Positions 1 through 7,738 of a DNA stretch of 64,000 bases are shown piece after piece (the first letter of the stretch is position 1; the number at the start of each line of letters is the position of its first letter). The translations under genes and the position numbers were made by a program. The notes beneath the pieces are model-generated. The model did not search any database. It was not told the origin of the DNA and saw only the letters and a program-made list of their open reading frames with translations. Origin of the DNA: Deinobacterium chartae (lineage in GTDB: Bacteria > Deinococcota > Deinococci > Deinococcales > Deinococcaceae); NCBI RefSeq assembly GCF_014202645.1, contig NZ_JACHHG010000002.1:226180-290179 (forward strand), read 5' to 3'.

Positions 1-717
1 CTGCTCACCCTGACGGTCCTCGAGGTGGTGCTCGGCATCGACAACATCATCTTCATCTCGATCCTGGCCGGAAAACTGCCCGCCGAGCAGCAGGCCCGCG
101 CCCGCACGATCGGTCTGGCACTCGCCATGATCACCCGCATCCTGCTGCTCTTCGGCCTGGCCTGGGTCGTGCGGCTCACCGCACCGCTGTTCAGCGTGTT
201 CGGGCACGAAATCTCCGGACGCGACCTGATCTTGCTGGCCGGCGGCCTCTTCCTGATCTACAAGGCCACCAAGGAGATCTTTGAACGCCTCGAGGGCGAA
301 GAAGGCCATGCCAGCGCGCGCGTGGTGCCGTCTTTCGCAGCCGTGATCGGTCAGATCCTGATCCTGGACATCGTGTTCTCGCTGGACTCGGTGATCACGG
401 CGGTCGGCATGGCCGACGACGTGGGCGTGATGATCGCGGCGGTCATCATCGCCGTGACGGTAATGCTGTTCGCCGCCGGACCGATCTCGAACTTCGTCAA
501 CCGTCACCCCAGCGTGAAGATGCTGGCCCTGAGCTTCCTGCTGTTGATCGGCACCTCGCTGGTGGCCGAGGGCTTCGAGCAGCACATTCCCAAGGGCTAC
601 ATCTACTTCGCCATGGGCTTCTCGGTGTTCGTGGAGTTCCTCAACCTGCGGGCCCGCACCCGCAGCAAACCGGTGGAACTGCACCAGGCGTACCGCGAAC
701 CCGGACAGCAGGGCTGA
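1..717 (+). CDS. TerC family integral membrane protein (5' end outside window)
   Basis: The reading frame is open from base 1, so the N-terminus lies left of the window; an in-frame GTG at 25 falls inside the conserved first helix and is not the likely start. The visible part has about seven hydrophobic segments and two acidic membrane motifs typical of TerC/Alx/YkoY proteins: VLGIDNIIF near the start and DIVFSLDSV in the middle. The family is linked to metal ion (often manganese) export or to tellurite resistance. Substrate cannot be told from sequence. The gene ends at a clear terminator. Confidence 0.9.
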   Translation: MLTLTVLEVVLGIDNIIFISILAGKLPAEQQARARTIGLALAMITRILLLFGLAWVVRLTAPLFSVFGHEISGRDLILLAGGLFLIYKATKEIFERLEGEEGHASARVVPSFAAVIGQILILDIVFSLDSVITAVGMADDVGVMIAAVIIAVTVMLFAAGPISNFVNRHPSVKMLALSFLLLIGTSLVAEGFEQHIPKGYIYFAMGFSVFVEFLNLRARTRSKPVELHQAYREPGQQG

Positions 718-733
718 GGTCCGTTCTCCCCAA

Positions 734-758
734 GGGCCGCGCCGTGGCGCGGCCCTTT
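734..758 (+). terminator. Intrinsic terminator after the terC-like gene
   Basis: A 10-bp perfect GC stem (734-743 with 746-755) with a 2-nt gap is followed by TTT. It sits 17 nt after the stop codon. Confidence 0.75.
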
Positions 759-820
759 CCCATCTCGCGTCAGCTTCGGATGTTAGCCTCGAGAAAATTC
801 TGCTCACCCGAGGTGACACC

Positions 821-2143
821 ATGATTTCACACCGCATCCGCCTCTTTTCGCTCGCCCTGAGCCCGTTGCTGGCCGCCTTGCTGCTGGGCGGCCCGTCTCA
901 GGCCCAGACCGCGCCGGTCGCCAGTTACCAGGGCCCCATCACCCAAGACCCCGCCGCGCAGGTCCGGGAGCGGCAACCGCTGTGGCGCGTCACGCTGCAG
1001 CCGCAGCCTGAAGACCCGCTCGCCGCGCGCAGCGTGATCGGCAACGGCCGGGTCTACTATCTCGACGGCGGTCGGCTGCACGCACGCGGCCTCGCGGACG
1101 GCCGCGTGCGCTGGACCTACGGCTCGGGCCTCGAGGGGCCGCTCACCTACGCGAGCGGGGGCCGCGTGATCCTGAACGTCGGCGGGCAAATCGTGGCCCT
1201 GCAGGCCGACTCGGGCCGGGTGGTGTGGAAAGTGCCGCTCAAGAGCCGCGCTTACCACCTCGAGGCGCGCGGCAGCGACGTGTTTGCCACCACCGCCGAG
1301 GCCGGGCTCGCCATCGACGCAGCGAGCGGCCAGGTGCGCTGGCGCCTCGAGGAGACCGAGCTGCAGGGCATTGCCGGGGTGGCGCGGGGCGTGCTGCTGT
1401 GGTCGGCGTATCAGGGTGAGCCGCACTTCAGCGCCACCTACGGCGTGGACCTGCAGAGCGGGCAGAAGCTGTGGCGGCTGGGCCGCACCGCCGGGCCGCT
1501 GGCCATCGAGGGCGACAACGCAGTGCTGCTCGACGCGGGCTGGCTGGGAAACGACGACCTGGCTTCCACCGCGATCGTGATCGACCTGCGCAGCGGCCGG
1601 GAAGTCGGGCGCCGCAGCTTCCGGGCCGATTTCAGCTGCGACGGCATGTACTCGCGCTCTACCGGCGAACTGCGCTTCTCGGGAGCTACGGCTTACGTGA
1701 CCGAACGCTGCGGTACCCGGGTCGCACAGTACCCGGCGGTGGGCGGACGCGAACCGCAGCTGCGTTTTTCTGCCCCCTACGGCGCCGTGTTCCGCGCTGG
1801 CCCCGTACAGGGACTGCTGCTGTTCGAGACCCGCGACGGCAGCCTGCTGGGCATACCCACGGCGGGCAGGCAACCGGTCAGCTACAACGGGGTCAGCATG
1901 CCGACCGGTCCGGGGCGTTCGCTGGGCCTGTACGGGCACCCGCTCTCCCGGCTTGACGTGTTCGGCAAACGCCTGTACGTGGGCACCACCGACGGGCTGT
2001 TTTACGCGACTGACCTGGACACGCGCCGCACCCGCTACTTCGTGCGCACCCGCCCGCAGGGGTTTGGTCCCACCCTCAAAGCCGGGCCGTACCTGCTGCT
2101 GCAAACTCCCGGCGAACTGCTGGTGGTCCAAGACCTCGAGTGA
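821..2143 (+). CDS. Exported PQQ-like beta-propeller repeat protein
   Basis: 440 aa. The N-terminus is a standard signal peptide (basic start, Leu/Ala core, cleavage expected near SQAQT), so the product is periplasmic or cell-surface. The rest carries repeated blades of the PQQ/BamB type, in which a hydrophobic strand is followed by an L.SG.v.W motif, for example DSGRVVWK, ASGQVRWR and QSGQKLWR. Such propellers serve as scaffolds (BamB) or as quinoprotein dehydrogenases. I see no dehydrogenase signature, so a binding role is more likely. The ATG at 821 has a GAGGTGA ribosome site. It runs just ahead of the HAD gene but that gene has its own promoter. Confidence 0.75.
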   Translation: MISHRIRLFSLALSPLLAALLLGGPSQAQTAPVASYQGPITQDPAAQVRERQPLWRVTLQPQPEDPLAARSVIGNGRVYYLDGGRLHARGLADGRVRWTYGSGLEGPLTYASGGRVILNVGGQIVALQADSGRVVWKVPLKSRAYHLEARGSDVFATTAEAGLAIDAASGQVRWRLEETELQGIAGVARGVLLWSAYQGEPHFSATYGVDLQSGQKLWRLGRTAGPLAIEGDNAVLLDAGWLGNDDLASTAIVIDLRSGREVGRRSFRADFSCDGMYSRSTGELRFSGATAYVTERCGTRVAQYPAVGGREPQLRFSAPYGAVFRAGPVQGLLLFETRDGSLLGIPTAGRQPVSYNGVSMPTGPGRSLGLYGHPLSRLDVFGKRLYVGTTDGLFYATDLDTRRTRYFVRTRPQGFGPTLKAGPYLLLQTPGELLVVQDLE

Positions 2144-2154
2144 GCGCGCCGGAG

Positions 2155-2160
2155 TAGACT
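2155..2160 (+). promoter_or_regulatory. Leaderless -10 box of the HAD gene
   Basis: TAGACT lies exactly 6 nt before the GTG at 2167, so the transcript should begin at or next to the start codon. Confidence 0.6.
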
Positions 2161-2166
2161 GCGGAG

Positions 2167-2811
2167 GTGAAGAGCAAGGCCATCGTATTTGACCTCGACG
2201 GAACCCTGGTGGATTCGCTTGGGGACATCAGCGCCGCGTTTCGCCGCGCTTTCGAGACCCATCAGCTGACCGTGCCCGAGGAACAGGAGGTGCGGGCCCT
2301 GATCGGCAAGCCGCTCAGCGAGATGTACGCGAGCTTCGTGGAGCCCGAATACGTGGAGCGCCTGGTCGCCGCTTACCGTGCCGACTACGCCGAACGCTGC
2401 GCCGAACGTACCCGCCCCTTTCCGGGCGCGGTGGAACTGCTGCGTGACCTGCGCGCCGCCGGGTTCAAGACGGCGGTCGCGACCACCAAGATCACCTGGA
2501 TGGCGCGGCGCGTCACCGACCGTCTGGGCCTGACCGAGCTGATCGACCACGTCCAGGGCACCGATGACTTTCCGCACAAGCCCGCCCCGGACGTGATTCA
2601 CCGCGCCCTCGAGGCGCTGGACGCCGAAGGCCTGTGGATGGTGGGCGACACGGTCACCGACATTCAGGCGGGCAAGGCGGCCGGGCTGAAAACCTACGCG
2701 GTCAGCTGGGGCACGCACGACGCCGCGCGGCTGGCGACCTCGCAGCCCGACGTGCTCGCCGACGATCTCGAGGGGCTGCGCGCCGCGCTGCTGGATTCGG
2801 TGAACCGCTAA
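2167..2811 (+). CDS. HAD-family phosphatase, phosphoglycolate phosphatase-like
   Basis: 214 aa, the usual length for Gph/PpaX phosphatases. All four HAD motifs are visible: DLDGT at residues 9-13 with the nucleophile Asp9 and acid/base Asp11, Thr in VATTK (motif II), Lys in HKPAPD (motif III), and GDTVTDI (motif IV). A helical cap lies between motifs I and II, as in subclass I enzymes. The likely reaction is dephosphorylation of 2-phosphoglycolate or pyrophosphate; substrate is an inference from overall similarity. The GTG start is supported by TAGACT six bases upstream. The gene is probably transcribed alone. Confidence 0.85.
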   Translation: MKSKAIVFDLDGTLVDSLGDISAAFRRAFETHQLTVPEEQEVRALIGKPLSEMYASFVEPEYVERLVAAYRADYAERCAERTRPFPGAVELLRDLRAAGFKTAVATTKITWMARRVTDRLGLTELIDHVQGTDDFPHKPAPDVIHRALEALDAEGLWMVGDTVTDIQAGKAAGLKTYAVSWGTHDAARLATSQPDVLADDLEGLRAALLDSVNR

Positions 2812-2850
2812 ACCGGTCTCCTGCGCGGCGCATGAATGCCGCCTCAAGTG

Positions 2851-2883
2851 AGCGCTAAGCTCGAGCTTGTCTCGCTTAGCGCT
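2851..2883 (+). terminator. 10-bp perfect inverted repeat, likely terminator
   Basis: AGCGCTAAGC (2851-2860) is repeated as its complement at 2874-2883 with a 13-nt loop, then TCTTTC. It could end the HAD transcript or be an operator for the next gene. Confidence 0.5.
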
Positions 2884-2937
2884 TCTTTCATGTCCTCCCT
2901 GCAGAGGCTGCATATGCTCGGGAGCGAAGGAGGACGC

Positions 2938-4278
2938 ATGACGTACTCGAAGACCTCCGAGCGACGGGAAAGCAAGGGTTCCGGGATGCTTCCGCTGCTG
3001 GCCCTGTCCATCGTGACCGCCCTGCTGATGCGCGATCGTTCGGTCCGTGAACGCGTGGGCGAGAAACTGGGCGGAGCCGCCGAAGGTGCCCGCATGGCCT
3101 GGCAGGGGACCAGCGGCGCGGCCCTCGAGCTGGCCGGAGCCGCCGCCGAGACCGCGCGGCCGGTGCTGGAGCAGGCCCCGCAGGTGCTGAATACCGCGGC
3201 AACGACCGCCGGGACCGTACTGGGGCAGGCCGCGCACGCGGCCAGCGAGGCCGCACGCGCCAGCATGCAGGCCACCAAGCCCCTGGTCGGCGCGGTTGCC
3301 GAAACGGCCACGCACCTGGGCGAAGGTGCCGCGCACGCTGCCAAACCGGCCGGGCGGCGGGTTGGGAAAACCGCAGCTCACCTGGGCGGCGCGGCCCTCG
3401 AGGTCGCCAAGGGAGCGGCTCAGGTCGCCACGCACCTCGGTGGCGCGGCGGCAGCGACCGGCAAAGGTGCCGTCAAGGGAGCGGCTCACCTGGGCGGCGC
3501 GGCCCTCGAGGCCACCAAAGGCGTGACCCACGCGACCGCTCACCTGGGCGGGGCGGTGGTCGCGACCGGCAAAGGTGCCGCCAAGGGAGCGGCCCACCTG
3601 GGCGGCGCGGCCCTCGAGGTCACCAAGGGAACCGTGGGAACCGCAGCTCATCTGGGCAGCAGCACCGTGCGCGGCGGAGCCCGCCTGGGCCGCAAGGCGC
3701 TGATGGCCGGTGCCGGTGCGGGAATGGCCGCCAAAGAACTCGTCTCTCATGCAGGAGGAAATGTGATGGAACACCGTGCTATGCGTCCCAAGGTCGTGGT
3801 TGTGGATCGTTCGTCGCGTCTGAGCCACGGCGTGACCGTGTCGTTCTCGTGGACGACCATCGCGCTGGCGGCGGTGGGCATGTACCTGTGGCGCAACCCC
3901 GAAACCCGCGCCCGCCTGGGCGAGAAGATCGGCGAGTGGACCGGCACCGCCCGCGAGAAACTCGGGCCCATGGGCGACACCATGGCGCGCGGCGTTGAGG
4001 CGGCCAAGAACCTGGGGCAGCAGGTTGCGGGCATCGCCCGCGAAAAGGGTGCGGAACTGCGCGGCACCGCTTCCGAGGGCCTCGAGCAGGCCAAAGATGC
4101 CGTCGAAGAGGCGCGTTCCAGCGGCCAGGGCGGCAAGCAGGGCGAGCAGAGCAGCAGCCAGGGTCAAGGCGGCAGCCAGAGCGCCAGCGGCTCGAACTCG
4201 GGCGGTCAGAGCACCTCCGGCCAGAGCCAGAACAAGTCCTCGGGCAACCAGAGCGGCGACAAACCGCACCGTGCTTGA
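2938..4278 (+). CDS. Ala/Gly-rich membrane-anchored protein with 18-residue helical repeats
   Basis: 446 aa from the ATG at 2938, chosen because GGAGG-type site GAAGGAGG stands just before it. I do not recognise a named family. Order: short hydrophobic segment (about 17-31); RERVGEKLGG-type helix; long Ala-rich helical region; five 18-residue repeats (145-234); a second module (from Met277) with another hydrophobic segment followed by RARLGEKIG; amphipathic helix; Ser/Gln/Gly-rich tail of about 55 residues. The two halves share the plan 'hydrophobic segment plus R.R.GEK.G', so the gene looks like a fusion or duplication. Repeated helix of this kind resembles LEA or apolipoprotein-like proteins; a desiccation or membrane role is only a guess. 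Confidence 0.75.
   Translation: MTYSKTSERRESKGSGMLPLLALSIVTALLMRDRSVRERVGEKLGGAAEGARMAWQGTSGAALELAGAAAETARPVLEQAPQVLNTAATTAGTVLGQAAHAASEAARASMQATKPLVGAVAETATHLGEGAAHAAKPAGRRVGKTAAHLGGAALEVAKGAAQVATHLGGAAAATGKGAVKGAAHLGGAALEATKGVTHATAHLGGAVVATGKGAAKGAAHLGGAALEVTKGTVGTAAHLGSSTVRGGARLGRKALMAGAGAGMAAKELVSHAGGNVMEHRAMRPKVVVVDRSSRLSHGVTVSFSWTTIALAAVGMYLWRNPETRARLGEKIGEWTGTAREKLGPMGDTMARGVEAAKNLGQQVAGIAREKGAELRGTASEGLEQAKDAVEEARSSGQGGKQGEQSSSQGQGGSQSASGSNSGGQSTSGQSQNKSSGNQSGDKPHRA
3370..3639 (+). repeat. Five tandem 54-bp coding repeats
   Basis: Codes five 18-residue units of the form (G/T)AAHLGGAALE..KG.., alternating with a variant ending ATGKGA.KG, giving a 36-residue higher order. Eighteen residues is exactly five alpha-helical turns. 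Confidence 0.8.
3753..3768 (+). promoter_or_regulatory. Internal ribosome binding site and in-frame ATG
   Basis: AGGAGG at 3753-3758 is followed after 7 nt by an in-frame ATG at 3766 (an in-frame GTG is at 3763). Initiation here would give a 170-residue product comprising only the second membrane segment, helix and Ser/Gln tail. Confidence 0.55.
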
Positions 4279-4292
4279 ACCTTGAGACGTCC

Positions 4293-4318
4293 CGGCCCCG
4301 CCAAAAGCGGGGCCGTCT
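4293..4318 (+). terminator. Intrinsic terminator after the repeat-protein gene
   Basis: A 9-bp GC stem (4293-4301 with 4307-4315) with loop CAAAA is followed by TCTTC. Confidence 0.6.
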
Positions 4319-4332
4319 TCATGTGGTCCTGC

Positions 4333-4338
4333 TACACT
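4333..4338 (+). promoter_or_regulatory. Leaderless -10 box of prmA
   Basis: TACACT stands 7 nt before the prmA ATG, with no ribosome site in between. Confidence 0.6.
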
Positions 4339-4345
4339 CGGACGC

Positions 4346-5128
4346 ATGGTGACCTACACGATTCCCGGCAACCTCGAAGACCTTGACGCCGAGACCCCGG
4401 CGCTGTGGGACGCAGGCTGCCTGGGCCTCGAGGAGGCCGCGGGCGAGGTCCGCGCCTACTTTGAACATCCGGTGGAGCTGCCGCTGGCAGGCCGCTGGCA
4501 GGACGTACCCAACGAGGACTGGCTGGAGCGCTGGAAGCGCGACCTGACCCCGGTCACGGTCGGGCGGGTGACGGTGGTTCCCTCGTGGCTCGAACAGAGC
4601 GTGCCCGCAGGGCAGATCAAGCTGGTGATCGACCCGGGCATGGCCTTTGGCACCGGGCATCACGCGACCACCCGCTTTGGGGTGCGCGCCCTGCAGGAGC
4701 TGGACCTGCGCGGCAAGCGGGTGCTCGATGTGGGAGCTGGAACCGGGCTGCTGGCCCTGGTGGCCGCCGCCCTGGGTGCCCGCGCCGAAGGCGTGGACCT
4801 CGATCCCATCACGGTGCCCATTGCCCGTGAGAACGCCGAGCGCAACGGCCTCGAGGCGCGCTTCGTCGAGGGCACGCTCTCGGACATCCTCGAGGAGGGC
4901 CCCTGGGACGTGCTGGTCTGCAACCTGTACGCCGAACTGCACGACGCGCTGGCCGGCGAATACCGCGCAGCCCTCCTGCCCGGCGGGCCGCTGATCCTAA
5001 CCGGCATCCTCGAGGGACGGTTAGAACTCGTCCGCTCGGCCCTCGAGCGCGAGGGCTTCAGCAACGTGCGCAGCGAGCTGGACGGCGAGTGGGCGCTGGT
5101 CACCGCCCGCCGTTCTCAGGAGGCCTGA
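4346..5128 (+). CDS. prmA: Ribosomal protein L11 methyltransferase
   Basis: 260 aa, normal length for bacterial PrmA. It trimethylates amino groups of ribosomal protein L11 using S-adenosylmethionine. The N-terminal third is the L11-recognition domain with the NEDWLERWK stretch near residues 56-64; then the FGTGHH motif (101-106) and the AdoMet-binding loop VLDVGAGTG (126-134). NLYAE at 193-197 occupies the position of the usual catalytic-core NI/NL motif. The short N-terminal domain is like the Thermus enzyme. First gene of a compact run prmA-rsmE-lipoprotein-pyrophosphatase-like, with intergenic gaps of 1 nt or overlaps. Confidence 0.93.
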   Translation: MVTYTIPGNLEDLDAETPALWDAGCLGLEEAAGEVRAYFEHPVELPLAGRWQDVPNEDWLERWKRDLTPVTVGRVTVVPSWLEQSVPAGQIKLVIDPGMAFGTGHHATTRFGVRALQELDLRGKRVLDVGAGTGLLALVAAALGARAEGVDLDPITVPIARENAERNGLEARFVEGTLSDILEEGPWDVLVCNLYAELHDALAGEYRAALLPGGPLILTGILEGRLELVRSALEREGFSNVRSELDGEWALVTARRSQEA

Positions 5129-5129
5129 A

Positions 5130-5816
5130 GTGCACCGCATGCGGGTCGAACAGCTCGAGAGCCCGCTGAGCGTACAGGGCAAGGAGGTGCGTCACCTGCA
5201 CGTACTGCGCCTGAAACCCGGCGACACCCTGGCGGTATTCGACGGACAGGGCCTCGAGGCCGAGGCACGCATCGTGGAACTGGCCGAGTTCAGCGCCACC
5301 CTCGAGCTGGGTGAGGCCCGCGAGGTGGCGCGCGAGCACCCGCAGGCGGTAACGCTGGCGGTAGCCCTGCTCAAGGGAGACAAGCTCTCGGACGTGGTAC
5401 GACAGGCGACCGAACTCGGCGCCGCGCGCATTCAGCTGTTGCAAACCCGTTACGCCGACGTGCCCGACATCGGGGACAACAAGCTCTCCCGGCTGCGGCG
5501 GGTGGCCGAGGAGGCCGCCAAACAGTCGCGGCGCGCGGTGGTTCCCGAGGTGCTCGCCCCCGTTCCGCTGGCCCGGCTGCCCGAGGTGAGCTGCGGCTTC
5601 GTGGCGCACCCGGGTTCGGGCGAGCGGCTGCTGGACCACCTGGACTGGTCGGCGGAGGTGTGGCTGGCCAGCGGCCCCGAGGGCGGCTTCTCGGAAGCCG
5701 AGATCGAACTGCTGCGCAGCCGGGGGTACCGGGCCATCACCTTGGGGCCGCGCATCCTGCGGGCCGAGACCGCTCCGGTGGCACTGCTGGGTGCCATCGC
5801 CGCTACGGGGGTTTAG
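5130..5816 (+). CDS. rsmE: 16S rRNA (uracil-1498-N3)-methyltransferase
   Basis: 228 aa SPOUT-class RNA methyltransferase that modifies U1498 of 16S rRNA. N-terminal PUA-like domain is followed by the knotted domain with the hallmark GPEGGFSEAE and LGPRILRAETA motifs near the C-terminus. I use the GTG at 5130 because AGGAGG at 5118-5123 is 6 nt upstream; an ATG at 5139 is too far. It begins one base after the prmA stop, so the two rRNA/ribosome modification genes are co-transcribed. Confidence 0.92.
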   Translation: MHRMRVEQLESPLSVQGKEVRHLHVLRLKPGDTLAVFDGQGLEAEARIVELAEFSATLELGEAREVAREHPQAVTLAVALLKGDKLSDVVRQATELGAARIQLLQTRYADVPDIGDNKLSRLRRVAEEAAKQSRRAVVPEVLAPVPLARLPEVSCGFVAHPGSGERLLDHLDWSAEVWLASGPEGGFSEAEIELLRSRGYRAITLGPRILRAETAPVALLGAIAATGV

Positions 5817-5817
5817 G

Positions 5818-6249
5818 GTGCGTCCCCTGCTGCTGCTGCTGGCCCTGGGCGCCCTGCTGGGAGGCTGCCGCTACACCACCTTTCCGCTGGTGCCGCAGGA
5901 AGTCCCGGCCCAGTACCCGCCGCGCCTCGAGTCCCAGGGGATCACCCTCGAGGGCAACGAACTGGTGCTGAAGGTGCGCCTGCGCGATCCCAAGCCGGGT
6001 TATTTCAGCGTGGTGTGGTTCGCCGAGGACACCGAGCTGGCCCGCGACGCGATCTATGCTGACCCGCAGGCTCCGGAGGCGACCTTCCGTTTCGCCCGCC
6101 GCGAGGGGCTGAGCCGCTACCGCGCCATCGTGCTGTTCGAGGACCGGGCCCTGCGCCAGTTCGAGTACGGGCCTTTGGCACCGGCGCAGGCCCCTGCGGC
6201 CCCCGCACCGACTCCCCCGGGAAATTCGAATGCACCCGCAGCCCGCTAG
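5818..6249 (+). CDS. Small lipoprotein of unknown function
   Basis: 143 aa from the GTG at 5818, one base after the rsmE stop. The first 20 residues form a short lipoprotein signal with lipobox LLGGC, so the mature protein is lipid-anchored. The body looks like a single beta-rich domain and ends in a Pro/Ala-rich tail ([13 protein letters not shown]). I do not recognise the family. Its 3' end overlaps the next gene by 20 nt, implying co-expression. Confidence 0.7.
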   Translation: MRPLLLLLALGALLGGCRYTTFPLVPQEVPAQYPPRLESQGITLEGNELVLKVRLRDPKPGYFSVVWFAEDTELARDAIYADPQAPEATFRFARREGLSRYRAIVLFEDRALRQFEYGPLAPAQAPAAPAPTPPGNSNAPAAR

Positions 6250-6637
6250 CTTCCCGCGCCGCGCCGTTTTCGTGCTCGAGTGGCTGCGCGGATCGTGCGA
6301 ACGCTTTGTCCTGCAGGGCGACCACCTGCAGCCGTACCGCACCGAGCCGCTGCCCGCGCCGGTGCACTACGGCTGCCTTCCCGGAACCCTCAACCCGGCC
6401 GACGGGGTCGAGGTGGACGCGGTGCTGCTCGGACCCGCCGAGCGGACAGGATGGGCGGGCGAGTTCGACGTGGTGGGACTGCTGCACCTCGAGGACCTCG
6501 ATCACAAGGTGATCTTGGGCAGCCTGGCGGGGGTGGAGGCCTTGCTGGCGTGGTTTCCGCCCGAACGCGGCGCCCGCCTCGAGCCGGCAGAAAACGCCTG
6601 GGCGTGGCTGGCCGCGCTGCGGTCTCCCTCAGCATAA
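6230..6637 (+). CDS. Short family I inorganic pyrophosphatase-like protein
   Basis: 135 aa. The central stretch [18 protein letters not shown] matches the family I pyrophosphatase signature (YGFIPGT..DGDPLD), and [11 protein letters not shown] matches the later metal/phosphate motif (DE..D.KII.V). The usual DGDPLD is changed to DGVEVD, so one metal-binding Asp is replaced by Glu, and the protein is about 40 residues shorter than a normal enzyme (about 175). It may hydrolyse pyrophosphate less well or act on another diphosphate. It ends the prmA operon. Confidence 0.7.
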   Translation: MHPQPASFPRRAVFVLEWLRGSCERFVLQGDHLQPYRTEPLPAPVHYGCLPGTLNPADGVEVDAVLLGPAERTGWAGEFDVVGLLHLEDLDHKVILGSLAGVEALLAWFPPERGARLEPAENAWAWLAALRSPSA

Positions 6638-6664
6638 GAGTGCCGCCCAAGGGGCGGCACTCTC
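6638..6664. terminator. Bidirectional terminator between converging genes
   Basis: An 11-bp perfect stem (6638-6648 with 6652-6662) with loop AAG is followed by TCTTT on the plus strand. It serves the prmA operon and the converging GNAT gene. Confidence 0.8.
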
Positions 6665-6665
6665 T

Positions 6666-7175
6666 TTAGTCCTGCGGTTGCGAGCGGGGCGGGTGAAACT
6701 GCCCAAAGCCCATTTTCTGATAGAGCGTGAGGGCCGGGGTGTTGGCCACGGTCACCACCAGGCTGACTTCGGGATAGCCCAGCTCGAGCAGCGCATTCAT
6801 GACGCGGTTCATCAGCGACCGGGCCAGACCCCGCCGCTGGTAATCGGGATGGGTGAGCATGAAGGCGATCAGCGGCCGTTCGAACGGGGGCCAGTCCGTG
6901 GTCAAGACGGCGGCGACCGGGCGGCCGTCTGCCTCGGCCACAAACGAGGCCGCCTCGAGGAAGCGTCCGTAGGCGCCGTCCAGGGTGCGCTGCACCTCGA
7001 AGGCGGCATCGGCGGCGGTGGAGCCGGGCTCGTAGTCCACGGTGTTCAAGTAGGCCGCATACATCAGTTCGCCCAGGGCGGGAACATCGTCGGCACGCAG
7101 CGGGCGGACGGGCAGGACAGAGTCGGCGGGTTGCGGGGTCAGGGCCAGCCGCATGGCGATACGGGAAACAGTCAT
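6666..7175 (-). CDS. GNAT family N-acetyltransferase
   Basis: 169 aa from the ATG at 7175, preceded by GAGGT. A longer form from the ATG at 7256 (AGGAAG close upstream) adds 27 Pro/Ser-rich residues that look non-conserved. The acetyl-CoA loop is visible as DYQRRGLARSL, with the typical late motif VANTPALTLYQKMGF. The acceptor substrate is unknown. It stands alone and converges on the prmA operon. Confidence 0.85.
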   Translation of the reverse strand: MTVSRIAMRLALTPQPADSVLPVRPLRADDVPALGELMYAAYLNTVDYEPGSTAADAAFEVQRTLDGAYGRFLEAASFVAEADGRPVAAVLTTDWPPFERPLIAFMLTHPDYQRRGLARSLMNRVMNALLELGYPEVSLVVTVANTPALTLYQKMGFGQFHPPRSQPQD

Positions 7176-7348
7176 GGGAACCTCGGGAACGGAAGGAGCG
7201 GGCCGGGACGCGGGGCGTCCGGGCAGAAAAGGCCGGGGATCGGTTGAGGTTGTCATGCTTCCTGTTAGCAAAGCTGGCAATCATCAGCCTAGCGGGTCAG
7301 GCGTTCGGGAGGCATACGCCTAAAACCCTAGCAACCTGTTTCACTCAC

Positions 7349-7381
7349 TACCTTGCAAGACACAGTACCTTGCGCTACCAT
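7349..7381 (+). promoter_or_regulatory. Promoter region of the PadR gene with 8-bp direct repeat
   Basis: TACCTTGC occurs at 7349-7356 and again at 7366-7373. TACCAT at 7376-7381 lies 6 nt before the GTG start, a leaderless -10. The repeat may be where the regulator binds its own promoter. Confidence 0.45.
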
Positions 7382-7387
7382 GTTCCT

Positions 7388-7738
7388 GTGACCAACGACT
7401 GGCTGACCCAGCTGCGGCGCGGCACCGTTGAATACGGGGTGCTGGCCCTGATCGGCCAGTTCCCCCGCTACGGCTACGACCTGGTGCAGAGCCTGGGACG
7501 CTGGGAACCGCTGGCCGCCACCGAGGGCACGCTGTACCCCCTCCTGCGGCGACTTCAGAAAGAAGGTCTGATCGAGTCGTACTGGCAGGAGTCCGAGACC
7601 GGCCCGCCCCGCAAGTACTACCGCCTCACCCCGACAGGACAGCGTCAGCTGAACGACATGGACCGCCAGTGGCAGGACTTCGCCTCCGCCGTAGAGGCCC
7701 TGCGCCTCGAGACTTTCCCGGAGACCCACCATGACTGA
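7388..7738 (+). CDS. PadR family transcriptional regulator
   Basis: 116 aa from the GTG at 7388. The winged helix is typical of PadR: LRRGTVEYGVLALI start, GYDLVQSL, ATEGTLYPLLRRLQKEGLI recognition region, then GPPRKYYRLTPTGQ wing. Upstream in-frame codons contain no conserved sequence and the leaderless box supports this start. The stop overlaps the next gene (HAAS membrane protein) by 8 nt, a known pairing in which the PadR repressor controls the partner membrane protein. Confidence 0.9.
   Translation: MTNDWLTQLRRGTVEYGVLALIGQFPRYGYDLVQSLGRWEPLAATEGTLYPLLRRLQKEGLIESYWQESETGPPRKYYRLTPTGQRQLNDMDRQWQDFASAVEALRLETFPETHHD

Noticed and set aside
2035-4347. Very long minus-strand open frame across the HAD and repeat-protein genes
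   Set aside because: Low-complexity shadow of GC-rich genes; the plus-strand genes have clear motifs and ribosome sites.
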